From Sphingopyxis sp. (GTDB lineage: Bacteria; Pseudomonadota; Alphaproteobacteria; Sphingomonadales; Sphingomonadaceae): a stretch of 64,000 nt of DNA. The stretch is taken from NCBI GenBank assembly GCA_016463225.1, contig JAEMRT010000007.1:1-64000 (forward strand), written 5' to 3'. The notes under the pieces were generated by a model. The model made no database searches and had not been told where the DNA came from. It worked only from the letters and a program-made list of their open reading frames with translations. This document shows, one piece after another, positions 54,414 through 63,543 of this stretch. The translations under genes were made by a program, and so were the position numbers. Numbering within the stretch: the stretch's first letter is position 1; each line of letters opens with the position of its first letter.

Positions 54414-55139
54414 ATGGATGTTTCGCAAATCAAGCAGGCTGAAATGGCCTCGTCGCGCCTGGGAATTCTTTGCGAGGTTACCGCGTTCGTTGCGTTCGCT
54501 TTTCTATCCAAATATCTGATGAGCCTCATTTTCTGGCGCTATGCGGGGCCAGTCTCGCTCCTGCTGACGCTCGCCCTGCTCACCCTGTATATGCGAACGC
54601 GCGGCATGGACTGGACCGCCATGGGGCTGCGCAGATTGCCGACCCTGAAGACCAAGCTGATGGTCATACCGCAGGCCCTGCTGACACTGATCGCTTTCGC
54701 CGCCGTCGTTGCCCTGACCACAATCGGCGCACCCGCGATCGGGTTGGACTTCATGAGCGAAATGCCCGCGGGAGTTGAGGATCGATGGGGCGACGTTGCG
54801 GGGAGCTGGCCACACTATCTGCTATGGCTGGCGATCGTCTGGACCGCGGCTGCTTTTGGCGAGGAAATGTTCTTTCGCGGCTATTTGATCAGCAGGCTAC
54901 AAACGGCATTTTCTGGCGGCAAGCTCGCCATGGTTGCTGCCGTGGTGATTTCCGCCCTGATCTTCGGCTACGGCCACTATTATTATCAGGGTATGCGCGG
55001 CGCCATCGTCACCTGCGGCATCGGCGTGGCCTTCGGCGCGATGTTCCTGCTGTTCAAACGCAACCTGTGGCCGCTGATCATGCTTCACGGCGTGATCGAC
55101 ACCTTGACCTTTACCGCTTTGTTTCTGGACGCTGAGTAG
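54414..55139 (+). CDS. CPBP family intramembrane metalloprotease
   Basis: A 241-residue membrane protein with about six hydrophobic segments. The family motifs are present: EExxxR as GEEMFFRGYLISRL (about 149-162), the HxxxH-like FGYGHYYYQG (about 188), and LHGVIDT (about 225). Members cleave within membranes or protect against bacteriocins. The upstream region is more AT-rich than its surroundings, and the gene lies between an apt 3' relic and intact apt, so gain by insertion is likely. Confidence 0.88.
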   Translation: MDVSQIKQAEMASSRLGILCEVTAFVAFAFLSKYLMSLIFWRYAGPVSLLLTLALLTLYMRTRGMDWTAMGLRRLPTLKTKLMVIPQALLTLIAFAAVVALTTIGAPAIGLDFMSEMPAGVEDRWGDVAGSWPHYLLWLAIVWTAAAFGEEMFFRGYLISRLQTAFSGGKLAMVAAVVISALIFGYGHYYYQGMRGAIVTCGIGVAFGAMFLLFKRNLWPLIMLHGVIDTLTFTALFLDAE

Positions 55140-55199
55140 CGATTCCGCTCGGACGGAATGTCGCGTCACTTCCGAATCATCTCAAAGAGATTCGCTGCT

Positions 55200-55754
55200 T
55201 CAATCCCCGTCGAAGGCGATCAACGTCTCGCAGTGCAGCCCAGCCGCCGCCAGCCGTTGCGAACCGCCCAGATCGGGCAAGTCGATAACGAACAGCGCCG
55301 CCGCCACCTCGGCGCCGACATGGCGCATCAGATCCGCGGTTGCGAGGATCGTCCCGCCTGTCGCGAGCAGATCATCGACGAGCACGACACGATGTCCCGG
55401 CAGCACCGCACCTTCGTGCAGTTCGAGCCGGTCGACGCCATATTCGAGTTGATAATCGACCCCGATCGTCACGCCGGGCAGCTTGCCCGCCTTGCGCACG
55501 GGGACAAGGCCCAGTCCCATCGCGGTCGCCATCGCCGCGCCGAACAGGAAGCCGCGCGCTTCGACCGCAACAATGAAGTCGGGGCGGTGGACGGCGGCGA
55601 GCACACTCAGGCGGCGCACGCTTTCGGCAAAGCCCGCGGCGTTGCCTACCAGCGTCGTGATGTCGCGAAACTGGATGCCCGGTTTGGGAAAGTCGGGAAT
55701 GGTGCGGACCAGCGACGCCAGGTCGAGGTCGGGTCGGGGCGGCAGGGCGATCAT
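55200..55754 (-). CDS. apt: Adenine phosphoribosyltransferase
   Basis: A 184-residue purine-salvage enzyme that makes AMP from adenine and PRPP. It contains IPDFPKPGIQFRDITTL, VEARGFLFGAA, VRKAGKLPG and the PRPP loop VVLVDDLLATGGT. All are intact. Its 3' end is duplicated in degenerate form about 0.95 kb away. Confidence 0.96.
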   Translation of the reverse strand: MIALPPRPDLDLASLVRTIPDFPKPGIQFRDITTLVGNAAGFAESVRRLSVLAAVHRPDFIVAVEARGFLFGAAMATAMGLGLVPVRKAGKLPGVTIGVDYQLEYGVDRLELHEGAVLPGHRVVLVDDLLATGGTILATADLMRHVGAEVAAALFVIDLPDLGGSQRLAAAGLHCETLIAFDGD

Positions 55755-55782
55755 GCGGTCACAATCGCCCTGCCCTTTTGCC

Positions 55783-56592
55783 TCAATGCTTCTTGTCGGC
55801 CCAGATATTGCGGTACGACAGATAGGCGAGCACGGTGAAGATTAGCAGGAAGAAGAACACGGCCCAACCCACCTGCACGCGCTTCACCAGCTTCGGCTCG
55901 GCGGTCCAGACGAGGAACGCGGTCACGTCCTTCGCCATCTGGTCGACGCTCGCCTTGGTGCCGTCGGCATAGGTCACCTGATTGTCCGCGAGCGGCTTCG
56001 CCATCGCGAGGTTCAGATTGGCGAAATAGGGGTTATAGTGCAGCCCGGTACCCGGCTTCAGCTCGGCGGGCAGGTTCGTCGGCGGGTTCTGATACCCGGT
56101 CAGCAGCGAATAGACATAGTCCTTGCCGCCTTCGCGCGCCTTGGTAATCAGCGAGAGATCTGGCGGCAGCGCGTTGTTGTTCGCCGCGCGCGCCGCGACT
56201 TCGTTCAGATAAGGCGCCGGGAAGTGGTCCGACGACAGGCCATCGCGCGTCGCAACTTCGCCCGTATCCGGGTTGATCGACGGCACCTGGAAGCCCTTGG
56301 CAAAGGTCTTCACCTGGCCTTCGGTATAACCCAGATCCTGAATGTTGCGGAACGCGACAAGGTTCAGGCTGTGGCAGGCCGAGCAGACCTCCTTGTACAC
56401 CTGCATCCCGCGCTGCAACTGCGCCTTGTCCCAGTGCGGGACCAAGCCGTCGCTCGCCAGCTTCAGATGGCGGGGATGCTTGTGAAACGAATGGGCGACA
56501 TTCTCTTCATTGCTGAGCGGGGTCGTGAAGATCGCGAGCACCAGCGCGGTAATGAAACCGAGGCCGACGAGAAATCCGAGCGGGCGAACCAT
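55783..56592 (-). CDS. petC: Cytochrome c1 of the bc1 complex
   Basis: A 269-residue membrane-anchored cytochrome. An N-terminal hydrophobic segment (about 6-24) acts as signal or anchor, the heme site is CSACH (Cys70, Cys73, His74), the axial Met is probably in NLNLAMAKPL, and a C-terminal helix (about 238-258) anchors it to the membrane. It passes electrons from the Rieske protein to cytochrome c. It follows petB by 31 bases. Confidence 0.96.
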   Translation of the reverse strand: MVRPLGFLVGLGFITALVLAIFTTPLSNEENVAHSFHKHPRHLKLASDGLVPHWDKAQLQRGMQVYKEVCSACHSLNLVAFRNIQDLGYTEGQVKTFAKGFQVPSINPDTGEVATRDGLSSDHFPAPYLNEVAARAANNNALPPDLSLITKAREGGKDYVYSLLTGYQNPPTNLPAELKPGTGLHYNPYFANLNLAMAKPLADNQVTYADGTKASVDQMAKDVTAFLVWTAEPKLVKRVQVGWAVFFFLLIFTVLAYLSYRNIWADKKH

Positions 56593-56623
56593 GGCTGTAT
56601 CAGCTCCTGTTAAAGTCTGGCGC

Positions 56624-57910
56624 TCAGGCCGCTGCCGGACCCGACGCGGCGTCGGGGGCATGTTTGGCAAGAACCGCTTCGGTGATCGAGTTCGGCATCG
56701 GCAGCGGGCGTTCGATCCGCGAAACGATCGGCAGAATGACCAGGAAGTGGGCGAAATAATAGATCGCACCGATCTGGCTGAGGATCACCCACGGCTGTTC
56801 GGCGGGCTGCATGCCGCACCAGCCGAGGAGCAGCACGTCGGCGACGAGCACCCAGAAGAACCAGCGGTACAGCGGGCGATATGTCGACGACTTCACCGGC
56901 GAGCTATCCAGCCAGGGCAGGAAGAACAGCAGCGCGATCGACGCAAACATGGCGATGACACCCCACAGCTTCGCGTCGATCCAAAGGAAGTTGAAGGTGA
57001 AGGCCTTCAAAATCGCGTAGAAGGGCAGGAAATACCATTCGGGAACGATATGCGCCGGCGTCGACAGCGAGTTGGCCGGGATATAATTGTCGGCGTGACC
57101 CAGCATGTTCGGGCTGAAGAAGGTCAGCGCGACGAACACCAGCAGGAAGATGCCCAATCCGAAGCCGTCCTTCGCGGTGTAATAAGGGTGGAACGGGACG
57201 GTGTCCTGTTCGTCCTTCACCTCGATGCCGGTCGGGTTGTTCGACCCCGGGATATGCAGCGCCCAGATGTGCAGGATGATCACACCCAAGATCACGAACG
57301 GCAGCAGATAGTGCAGCGAGAAGAAGCGGTTGAGCGTCGCATTGTCGGGAACAAAGCCCCCGAGCAGCCACTGGCGCACCGGTTCGCCGACGATCGGAAT
57401 CGCCGAGAAGAAGCCGGTGATCACCTGCGCGCCCCAGAAGCTCATCTGGCCCCACGGCAGCACATAACCCATGAACGCGGTCGCCATCATCAGCAGGAAG
57501 ATCACGACGCCGAGCAGCCACACCATCTCGCGCGGCGCCTTGTACGAACCGTAATAAAGGCCGCGGAAAATGTGCAGGTAAACGACGATGAAGAACATGC
57601 TGGCGCCGTTCATATGCGCGTAGCGGATGAACCAGCCGGCGTTGACGTCGCGCATGATATGCTCGACCGAATTGAACGCGACCCCGACGTTGGCGGCATA
57701 ATGCATCGCCAGCACGATGCCGGTGATGATCTGGATCATCAGCGCGGCGCCGGCGAGGACGCCGAAGTTCCAGAAATAGTTGAGGTTGCGCGGGACGGGA
57801 TAGCCGGGGCCGGTGGCGTTATACACCAAACGCGGGATCGGCAGCTTCTCGTCCATCCACATCATCAGCGGATGCGTCGGCTCATAGGGTTTGGCCCAGG
57901 GAAAGCTCAT
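56624..57910 (-). CDS. petB: Cytochrome b of the bc1 complex
   Basis: A 428-residue membrane subunit with eight expected helices and two heme b groups. Visible are [12 protein letters not shown], the heme-ligand histidines ([28 protein letters not shown]), the Qo-site [15 protein letters not shown] and the [12 protein letters not shown] motif. Length and motifs are normal. It is 13 bases from petA. Confidence 0.98.
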   Translation of the reverse strand: MSFPWAKPYEPTHPLMMWMDEKLPIPRLVYNATGPGYPVPRNLNYFWNFGVLAGAALMIQIITGIVLAMHYAANVGVAFNSVEHIMRDVNAGWFIRYAHMNGASMFFIVVYLHIFRGLYYGSYKAPREMVWLLGVVIFLLMMATAFMGYVLPWGQMSFWGAQVITGFFSAIPIVGEPVRQWLLGGFVPDNATLNRFFSLHYLLPFVILGVIILHIWALHIPGSNNPTGIEVKDEQDTVPFHPYYTAKDGFGLGIFLLVFVALTFFSPNMLGHADNYIPANSLSTPAHIVPEWYFLPFYAILKAFTFNFLWIDAKLWGVIAMFASIALLFFLPWLDSSPVKSSTYRPLYRWFFWVLVADVLLLGWCGMQPAEQPWVILSQIGAIYYFAHFLVILPIVSRIERPLPMPNSITEAVLAKHAPDAASGPAAA

Positions 57911-57923
57911 CTTATCTCGCTCC

Positions 57924-58481
57924 TCAGCCGATCGTCACGACGGTGTCGCTGGTGAATTCATATGGCGGCACAACCAGGTTCTTGGGTGCCGGACCTTTGC
58001 GGATGCGCGCCGCGGTGTCGTAATGCGAACCGTGGCACGGGCAGAAATAGCCGCCGAAATCGCCCTTGTTCTCGCCTTCGGCCGCGCCGAGCGGCACACA
58101 GCCCAGATGGGTGCAGACGCCCAAGGTGATCAGCCAGTTTTCCTTGCCGGGCTTGGTGCGCGCGTCGATCGTCTCCGGGTCGCGCAAGTCGGCAAGCGGC
58201 ACCGCCTTTGCCTCGGCGATTTCCTTCGCGACCAGGTTTCGGACAAACACCGGCTGCTTGCGCCAGCTGGTCTTGATCGCCTGTCCCGGCTGGATCGCCG
58301 AAATGTCGATTTCGGTCGTCGACAGCGCCAGCACGTCGGCCGACGGGTTCATCTGGTTGACCAGCGGCAGCACCACCGCCACCGCGCCAACCCCGGCGAA
58401 ACTCACGGCCGCAATATTGATGAAGTCGCGGCGACGCACGCCATCTTCGATGCCGGCATTGAGTTCGGATTCACTGGCCAT
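57924..58481 (-). CDS. petA: Rieske iron-sulfur protein of the bc1 complex
   Basis: A 185-residue subunit. It has a twin-arginine type N-terminus ([18 protein letters not shown]) acting as membrane anchor, and the 2Fe-2S ligands CTHLGC (Cys123, His125, Cys128) and CPCHGS (Cys147, Cys149, His150). ATG at 58481 gives the standard length; the longer upstream frame is antisense to trmL. It is the first gene of petABC; the promoter lies in 58482-58700, where I see no clear consensus. Confidence 0.97.
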   Translation of the reverse strand: MASESELNAGIEDGVRRRDFINIAAVSFAGVGAVAVVLPLVNQMNPSADVLALSTTEIDISAIQPGQAIKTSWRKQPVFVRNLVAKEIAEAKAVPLADLRDPETIDARTKPGKENWLITLGVCTHLGCVPLGAAEGENKGDFGGYFCPCHGSHYDTAARIRKGPAPKNLVVPPYEFTSDTVVTIG

Positions 58482-58700
58482 TCGACTGCCCTTGCATGGG
58501 TGAACTGACAAAGTTCTCGGAAAGTCGGGTCGCCCTGCAGCGCGCGCACGAAATGGCGCGCCCCGGCGGCCCCTCCGGGAATTGCGGGCCTGATAGCCGC
58601 ACATCCGGGGCTTGCCAACAGGCAATTTCCGCTTCTTGCGGCCTGTCGCAGCAACGCAGCAAAGCCCCTCGATTCCCGCCCCGCCCGTCGCTATGGCAAT

Positions 58701-59162
58701 ATGATGGAAATCGCCCTGTTTCAGCCAGATATCGCCGGCAATGTCGGTACGACCTTGCGCACCGCCGCCTGTTTCGGCGTATCCGCGCATATTATCGAGC
58801 CGTGCGGTTTTCCCTTCTCCGACGGCGCACTGAAACGCGCCGGGATGGACTATGCGGTGCGCGCCAATGTTCGCCGCCACGCCGACTGGAACAGCTTTCA
58901 CAACTGGAGCGCGGAAGCCGGTCAAAGGCTGGTGTTGTTGACCACCGCGGGCGCAACGCCCCTGCCCGGTTTCGCTTTCGCGCGCGATGACGTCCTGTTG
59001 CTCGGCGCCGAATCCTCGGGCGTGCCGCAATATGTCCACGACGCGGTGGCGGCGCGGGTCGCGATTCCGATGCAGACGGGCTTTCGCTCCTTGAATGTCG
59101 CGGTCGCGGCTGGCATCGCGCTCGCCGAAGCGCTCAGGCAAACGAAAGGCTTTCCGGCATGA
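58701..59162 (+). CDS. trmL: tRNA (cytidine(34)-2'-O)-methyltransferase
   Basis: A 153-residue SPOUT-fold enzyme that methylates the wobble base of leucine tRNAs. It starts MEIALFQPDIAGNVGTTLRTAACFG and has the SAM-binding knot residues LLGAESSGVPQYVHD and IPMQTGFRSLNVAVAAGIAL. The stop overlaps the hemF ATG as ATGA, so both are co-translated. Confidence 0.95.
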   Translation: MMEIALFQPDIAGNVGTTLRTAACFGVSAHIIEPCGFPFSDGALKRAGMDYAVRANVRRHADWNSFHNWSAEAGQRLVLLTTAGATPLPGFAFARDDVLLLGAESSGVPQYVHDAVAARVAIPMQTGFRSLNVAVAAGIALAEALRQTKGFPA

Positions 59163-60019
59163 TCTCGCTCGACCCGCAACAACAGACCGCACGTAGCTGG
59201 TTCGAATCGCTGCGCGACCGCATCTGTGCCGAATTCGAGAGCATTGAGGTCGAGGCAGGCAGCGACGCGCGCTTTGCCTACACACCATGGGACCGCGAGG
59301 CCGAGGGGCTGGCGGTCGGCGAAGGCGGCGGCGGGGTGCGCGGCGTGATGACGGGCAAAGTGTTCGAAAAGGTCGGGGTCAATGTTTCGACCGTCGGCGG
59401 TAAGTTCGCCCCCGACTTCGCCGCGTCAATTCACGGCGCGGACGAAGACCCCAGCTTTTTCGCCACCGGGATCAGCTTGGTCGCGCATATGGCGAATCCG
59501 CATGTCCCCGCGGTGCATATGAACACGCGCTTTTTGGTCACGACCAAGCGCTGGTTCGGCGGCGGCGCCGACCTCAATCCGCCGATCCCCTATCAGGAAG
59601 ACACCGACGCCTTCCACGCGCGGCTGCGCGCGGCCTGTACGCCCTTTGGCCCCGACGTTTACGAACGCTACGCCAAATGGGCCGAGGATTATTTCTACAT
59701 CCCGCACCGCGGCGTCCATCGCGGCGTCGGCGGCATCTTCTACGATCATCTTGAATGTGGTGACGATGCCGAGTTCGACCGCAATTTCCAGCTGACGCAG
59801 GCGGTCGGCGAAGCCTTCCTCGACGTCTTTCCACAAATCGTGCGGCGCCGGGTGAACCAGAGCTTCACCGAAGCCGACCGCGAGGAACAGCTGATCTGGC
59901 GCGGCCGTTACGCCGAATTCAACCTGGTCTATGATCGCGGCACCCTGTTCGGGCTCAAGACTGGCGGCAACATCGACGCGATTCTGATGAGCCTGCCGCC
60001 GCTCGCCAAATGGAGCTGA
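59159..60019 (+). CDS. hemF: Oxygen-dependent coproporphyrinogen III oxidase
   Basis: A 286-residue enzyme of heme synthesis that needs O2. The motifs GVNVSTVGG, HMNTRFLVTTKRWFGGGADLNPPIPY and NLVYDRGTLFGLKTGGNIDAILMSLPP are characteristic. It supplies heme for the nearby cytochrome bc1 complex. It overlaps trmL by four bases and ends before a strong terminator. Confidence 0.97.
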   Translation: MISLDPQQQTARSWFESLRDRICAEFESIEVEAGSDARFAYTPWDREAEGLAVGEGGGGVRGVMTGKVFEKVGVNVSTVGGKFAPDFAASIHGADEDPSFFATGISLVAHMANPHVPAVHMNTRFLVTTKRWFGGGADLNPPIPYQEDTDAFHARLRAACTPFGPDVYERYAKWAEDYFYIPHRGVHRGVGGIFYDHLECGDDAEFDRNFQLTQAVGEAFLDVFPQIVRRRVNQSFTEADREEQLIWRGRYAEFNLVYDRGTLFGLKTGGNIDAILMSLPPLAKWS

Positions 60020-60028
60020 GATAGAAAA

Positions 60029-60060
60029 GGGCGCCCCGTTAGCGGAGCGCCCTCTTTTTT
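60029..60060. terminator. Terminator between hemF and the convergent membrane-protein gene
   Basis: GGGCGCCCCG-ttag-CGGAGCGCCC forms a 10-base stem with one mismatch, followed by CT6-type T-run on the plus strand; AAAA on the left side lets it act also on the minus strand. It sits 10 bases after hemF. Confidence 0.9.
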
Positions 60061-60076
60061 GGCTCAAGTCACGCGA

Positions 60077-60949
60077 TCAGGCGAAAACGTCCCCCGATGC
60101 GCGCGGTGCAATGGCGCGGTAGATACCAACCGGCATCGAGAACGAAAACATCATGATCGGCAGATAGACGACCGCCGCCATCACGATCAGCGACAGCACC
60201 GCGCCGACCGCTGATCCGCCAAGGATCGCGCCGAGGATGCCGCCGAAGATCAGGCTGGCGACGAACATATAGGCGACCATCGCCAGCGTGAAGAGCAGGT
60301 AGAAACCGACAATCTTCCACTGCGACGCGCCGGTAATCCGCCACGATTCGGCGAAGCCGGTGACCGGATTGCGCGTCAGTCGATCGGCCATCACCGGTCC
60401 CGCTACAGAAAAGCGGGCCTGTACCCACAGCATGAATGCAAGCAGCGCGATGTACAGGATGACGATCAAAAAGATCGCGCCGCCGCCGACCGCGCCCGAT
60501 GCCAGTGCGTCAGGTGACATCGACCCCATGCCACCAAGCGCAGCGCCAAAGACCAGTCCGAGGATCAGCATGATCAAAATGATCACGATGTAGGCCGCGA
60601 TCATCACGACAAACATGCCGAAAGCGAAAGCAGGTCCAGCCTGAAACGCCCAGGCAAAATTCGGCGCCTCGCCGGGGTGCATCCCACCGCGCCAGATCAG
60701 CATGCAAACGCCGTAAAGAATGACCGAGGCGATCAGACCAAAGAGGAAAATCTTGCCGAGCGCACCGAACGCAGCCGACGGATCACCCGCCGACATCGCC
60801 ATCGCGGTGAATGTCGAACCAAGGAACAGATAGCCGAGCAGCCCGATGACCACCAAGGCGCCGCCAACCCACAACAGCATCTGCATCCAGTTGGCCTTCA
60901 GAAACGCAAAGGTTTCCGAAAAGGCCGCTCCTATGCTCATCTTAATCAT
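60077..60949 (-). CDS. Multi-pass membrane protein (glycerophosphodiesterase membrane-domain-like)
   Basis: A 290-residue protein with about six to seven hydrophobic segments. It begins MIKMSIGAAFSETFAFLKANW and has the ARFSVAGPVMADRLTRNPVTGFAESWRIT loop followed by more helices, the pattern of the GPDPase membrane domain/DUF975-like group. ATG at 60949 has GGGAAG upstream. The neighbouring gene at 61020 has the same layout, so the two are probably paralogues. Function is unknown. Confidence 0.8.
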   Translation of the reverse strand: MIKMSIGAAFSETFAFLKANWMQMLLWVGGALVVIGLLGYLFLGSTFTAMAMSAGDPSAAFGALGKIFLFGLIASVILYGVCMLIWRGGMHPGEAPNFAWAFQAGPAFAFGMFVVMIAAYIVIILIMLILGLVFGAALGGMGSMSPDALASGAVGGGAIFLIVILYIALLAFMLWVQARFSVAGPVMADRLTRNPVTGFAESWRITGASQWKIVGFYLLFTLAMVAYMFVASLIFGGILGAILGGSAVGAVLSLIVMAAVVYLPIMMFSFSMPVGIYRAIAPRASGDVFA

Positions 60950-61019
60950 GACTCTTCCCCCTGTTGTAAACCCCATTCCCCAAATTGTTCATCCTAAAAA
61001 GTTGATGCTGAGGCGCCTG

Positions 61020-61766
61020 TTACTGAAACACGTCGGTCGACGTCCGCACCGCAAGCTGGCGGTACGCCGCCGCGGAAATAGCGACCGACACCAGACTGCC
61101 GAGCGCGCCGAACCCGGCCTCGATCACCCCACCCAGCATCCGGCCAATGCCATCGCCGGTCCCGGCGATGGCGCCGACGACCAGTCCGACGATCATCGCC
61201 GCAATGAAGATCACGATCGTGACCAGAAACAGAAAGAAGAAGATCGCCCAGCCATTGTTCCGCGTCAGCTCCCAACTGGTTTTCAGCGCTTCGAACGGGT
61301 TGTACAGGCTGCGATCGGCGACGCTCGGCGCCGCCAGCGTCAATCGTCCGACCAGATACAGGCCGGGAATGATCAGCAGGATCAACCCCAGACCGATCGC
61401 AAGACCCGACAGGAACTGCACCGCGAACAAGGTTGGGAAGAACATCAAGGCAAAGGTCAACGCCTCGCCAACGCTGATCCCGCTGCGCGCCAGCCACAGC
61501 CGCAGGATCGCCGCCGACCCAATGATGGTGGTCAGCGCCACGAGGATTTGTCCCGGAATCATTTGCCGAAACGTCTGCTGAAGCGCCGCCATCGACTGTT
61601 CCACGCTGGCCCCTGCCGGCGGTTCGATCGGCACCGGGCCGAACCAGGCCACCGCCAGCGCCGGCAGGAAAAAGAACACTCCGGCGATCGTCCCGATCAA
61701 AGCGGTGTGCGATTTCAGCAATTGGACGCTGTCGTCCCACGCCGCGCCCATGTCGAATTTTACCAT
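61020..61766 (-). CDS. Multi-pass membrane protein, paralogue of the neighbouring gene
   Basis: A 248-residue protein with about five to six hydrophobic segments. It starts [20 protein letters not shown], similar in plan to the next gene's start, and carries the matching loop [31 protein letters not shown] before two more helices. ATG at 61766 has GGGG five bases upstream; the frame is open much further, but that part is antisense to lipB. No function can be assigned. Confidence 0.8.
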   Translation of the reverse strand: MVKFDMGAAWDDSVQLLKSHTALIGTIAGVFFFLPALAVAWFGPVPIEPPAGASVEQSMAALQQTFRQMIPGQILVALTTIIGSAAILRLWLARSGISVGEALTFALMFFPTLFAVQFLSGLAIGLGLILLIIPGLYLVGRLTLAAPSVADRSLYNPFEALKTSWELTRNNGWAIFFFLFLVTIVIFIAAMIVGLVVGAIAGTGDGIGRMLGGVIEAGFGALGSLVSVAISAAAYRQLAVRTSTDVFQ

Positions 61767-61899
61767 TGATACCCCGTCATTTTCTGGTTCCCCGATTGCC
61801 TGCGAAGGTGCCGCTGTTCGGCGCATCTGTCCACCCCTGTCGGCGACCTTCGCGCAGAGCCTTGCGCGCGGCGCCGCAGCACGGCAGGAAGCCGGCACG

Positions 61900-62553
61900 A
61901 TGAGCAGCCTGCCACCCCCTGAATGGATCATATCCCCCGGCCTGACCGACTATGCCGCGGCGCTGGCCGATATGGAGGCGCGCGCCGCCGCGATCCACGC
62001 AAGTGAGGGCGGTGAACGCATCTGGCTGCTCGAACATCCACCGCTCTACACCGCGGGAACCAGCGCCGATCCCGCCGAACTGCTCGACCCGCGCTTTCCG
62101 GTTTATGATGCGGGTCGCGGCGGACGTTATACCTATCACGGCCCCGGCCAGCGCGTCGGCTATGTCCAGCTCGACCTGACGCGGCGCGGGCGCGACGTGC
62201 GCGCTTATGTATCGGCGCTCGAAGGCTGGGTGATCGACGCGCTGGCGCTACTCGATGTCGAGGCGCGGCGTGCCGAGGGCCGCATCGGCATCTGGACCGA
62301 CGATACAAACGGCCGCGAGGCCAAGATCGGCGCGATCGGCGTACGGGTAAAACGCTGGGTGACGCTGCACGGCTTTTCGCTCAATGTCGCGCCCGATCTC
62401 TCACATTTCGGCGGCATCGTACCGTGCGGCATCGCCGAATTTCCGGTTACCAGCCTTGCCGCGCTGGGCAAGCCCGCATCCTTCGCCGACGTTGATGCCG
62501 CGCTCGCCAACGCGCTGCCCGCCTTTCTCGACAAGCTTCGGCCGAGCGATTAG
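61900..62553 (+). CDS. lipB: Octanoyl-[ACP]:protein N-octanoyltransferase
   Basis: A 217-residue enzyme that moves octanoate from ACP to lipoyl domains. It has [65 protein letters not shown], and the catalytic Cys in [15 protein letters not shown] with the partner Lys in AKIGAIG. ATG at 61900 is preferred over the longer open frame that overlaps the divergent gene. Products such as the E2 subunit at 35816 need it. Confidence 0.95.
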   Translation: MSSLPPPEWIISPGLTDYAAALADMEARAAAIHASEGGERIWLLEHPPLYTAGTSADPAELLDPRFPVYDAGRGGRYTYHGPGQRVGYVQLDLTRRGRDVRAYVSALEGWVIDALALLDVEARRAEGRIGIWTDDTNGREAKIGAIGVRVKRWVTLHGFSLNVAPDLSHFGGIVPCGIAEFPVTSLAALGKPASFADVDAALANALPAFLDKLRPSD

Positions 62554-62562
62554 AACCAGCGC

Positions 62563-62904
62563 ATGACCCGTATTCTTCTCGCTTCGCTCCCGCTCCTCGT
62601 CCTCGCCGCCTGCGGCAGCGGCGATCCGGCGGGTAAATCGACCACCAAGCTCGATGCGGTCGAGGTGGAGCCGGGGTCAGTCAGCGATTCGATGATCATC
62701 CTCGACGACGCCAACGCAGACGGCACCGCGGTCGACAACAGCGTCCCCGACGACGGCACCAATAAAGAAGCGGAAAAATCGGAAGCCGACAGCCCGAACG
62801 AAGAAACCGCCGATGCCGAAGAGGAAGAAAATCCCGACGCCGTCCCGGCTCCTGCCGCGAAAAAGGCGATCACGACCGATAGCGCGGCAAAGAAGGGCGA
62901 CTGA
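62563..62904 (+). CDS. Small acidic lipoprotein
   Basis: A 113-residue protein with a lipoprotein signal: hydrophobic stretch MTRILLASLPLLVLAAC with lipobox LAAC at residues 14-17. The mature part is low in complexity and very acidic (EAEKSEADSPNEETADAEEEENPD) with a Lys/Ala-rich end. It starts nine bases after lipB. Intrinsically disordered and surface-bound in the periplasm is likely; no function is known. Confidence 0.8.
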   Translation: MTRILLASLPLLVLAACGSGDPAGKSTTKLDAVEVEPGSVSDSMIILDDANADGTAVDNSVPDDGTNKEAEKSEADSPNEETADAEEEENPDAVPAPAAKKAITTDSAAKKGD

Positions 62905-62907
62905 CGC

Positions 62908-63540
62908 CTAACGCAGCCCCAGGCTCTTGTGCGTCTGGAGCGACAGCCGCCAGCGCGGATCGGCCATCACCAGATCGATGCAGTGCTGCACATTCTCGGC
63001 AGCGTTCGGATCGTCGAGCGGCTGAACGAGCCGATGTACAAATTCGAGCGCCGCGAGCCGTTCAACGTCGCTGCCAGGCTGCGGCCACACCAGCTTCAGC
63101 TCGTCACCGCTCAGCTGCACCAGCTCGCTGCCCGCTTTGGGGCTGACGCAGATCCAGTCGATGCTGCGCGGCACTGCCAATGTCCCGTTGGTCTCGATTG
63201 CGATGGCAAAGCGCTGTTCGTGGAGCGCGTCGATCAGCGCCGCATCGACCTGCAACATCGGCTCGCCGCCGGTCAGCACGACATAGCGGTCGTCGTCGCC
63301 CTGCCCCCAACATTCGGCGATCGTCTCCGCGAGCGCCGCGGCATCCGCATATTTGCCGCCAAGCGTCCCGTCGGTGCCGACAAAATCGGTGTCGCAAAAT
63401 TTGCAGGTCGCCTTGGCGCGATCCTGCTCGCGCCCGGTCCATAAATTACATCCCGCAAAGCGGCAGAACACCGCGCGGCGCCCGGCCTGCGCGCCTTCAC
63501 CTTGCAGGGTCAGGAAAATTTCTTTGACGGCGTAGGTCAC
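62908..63540 (-). CDS. queE: 7-carboxy-7-deazaguanine synthase
   Basis: A 210-residue radical-SAM enzyme of queuosine synthesis. It has the start YAVKEIFLTLQGEGAQAGRRAVFCRFAGCNLW and a modified radical-SAM cluster motif with a long spacer, C-x14-C-x2-C (CNLW...ATCKFCDTDF), as expected for this QueE type. VVLTGGEPMLQVD and ETNGT follow. GTG at 63540 is three bases after queC. Confidence 0.95.
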   Translation of the reverse strand: MTYAVKEIFLTLQGEGAQAGRRAVFCRFAGCNLWTGREQDRAKATCKFCDTDFVGTDGTLGGKYADAAALAETIAECWGQGDDDRYVVLTGGEPMLQVDAALIDALHEQRFAIAIETNGTLAVPRSIDWICVSPKAGSELVQLSGDELKLVWPQPGSDVERLAALEFVHRLVQPLDDPNAAENVQHCIDLVMADPRWRLSLQTHKSLGLR

Positions 63541-63543
63541 CGC

